Shown: one piece after another, positions 14,240-14,298 of the stretch
Position numbering within the stretch: the stretch's first letter is position 1
How the letters are laid out: each line of letters begins with the position of its first letter
DNA from: Bacteroidetes bacterium QH_1_64_81
GTDB taxonomy: Bacteria; Bacteroidota; Rhodothermia; Rhodothermales; Salinibacteraceae
Reading direction: 5' to 3'
Assembly (NCBI GenBank): GCA_003022655.1
Contig: PXSX01000212.1
Coordinates: 1,146 to 15,443, forward strand
Length of the DNA: 14,298 nucleotides
Notes under the pieces: model-generated
Databases searched by the model: none
What the model was told of the DNA's origin: nothing
Seen by the model: the letters and a program-made list of their open reading frames with translations, nothing else
Made by a program: the position numbers and the translations under genes

Positions 14240-14298
14240 CTACCCGAACCGGCTCAGGATTCGCTCGACGCGACCCGCGTAGCCCCCGCCGAAAAGGT
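14240..14298 (-). CDS. C-terminal end of a convergent gene, product unknown
   Basis: Read on the minus strand, the last 59 bases give LFGGGYAGRVERILSRFG followed by TAG (plus-strand CTA at 14240-14242). Fifteen of eighteen third positions are G or C, as expected for coding DNA here, and the stop lies just 4 bases beyond the response-regulator stop, facing it. The GGGY stretch is too short to name a family. The fragment continues beyond the window. Confidence 0.4.
   Translation of the reverse strand, partial: LFGGGYAGRVERILSRFG

Overview
The window is GC-rich, roughly two-thirds G+C. Its cytoplasmic proteins are strongly acidic, starts lack Shine-Dalgarno sequences, and a TonB-dependent outer-membrane receptor indicates a Gram-negative envelope. 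This combination suggests a halophilic member of the Bacteroidota/Rhodothermota, most like Salinibacter or a relative. That placement is inferred from composition and gene style; no marker gene is present.

Left part (1-6557), all on the + strand: the 3' part of a divIVA-like gene with a long acidic tail; a purine nucleoside phosphorylase homologue whose phosphate- and base-binding residues are largely replaced; a bifunctional aspartokinase/homoserine dehydrogenase (thrA type) that has lost its normal stop and reads into the next gene; and a persulfide dioxygenase-like metallo-beta-lactamase fused to two rhodanese domains. These are housekeeping or metabolic genes with no evident shared pathway.

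Middle part (6558-11524) is unusually damaged or rearranged. A DUF3267 (HExxH) membrane protein has an anomalous, lower-GC 5' end. A TonB-dependent receptor gene has lost most of its plug domain by an out-of-frame deletion, and its last beta-strand is also out of frame. Next comes a secreted chimera that joins the first ~60 residues of an amidohydrolase to a TPR protein. Its start lies in a 15-bp tandem repeat that supplies an extra in-frame ATG per unit. An ABC exporter ATPase follows, with an unusually short C-terminal domain. A near-identical copy of the repeat sits on its stop codon and creates a 25-codon ORF bridging to the permease gene.

Right part (10614-14235): the ABC-2 exporter (ATPase, permease), a LytS/YehU-type sensor kinase and a LytTR response regulator lie head to tail with short gaps. 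They probably form one transcription unit, an exporter plus its own two-component system. The last ~60 bases probably hold the 3' end of a convergent minus-strand gene.

No rRNA, tRNA, CRISPR array, complete insertion sequence or confident promoter was found. No gene-free stretch exceeds 300 bases; the longest are 1273-1522 and 6558-6741.
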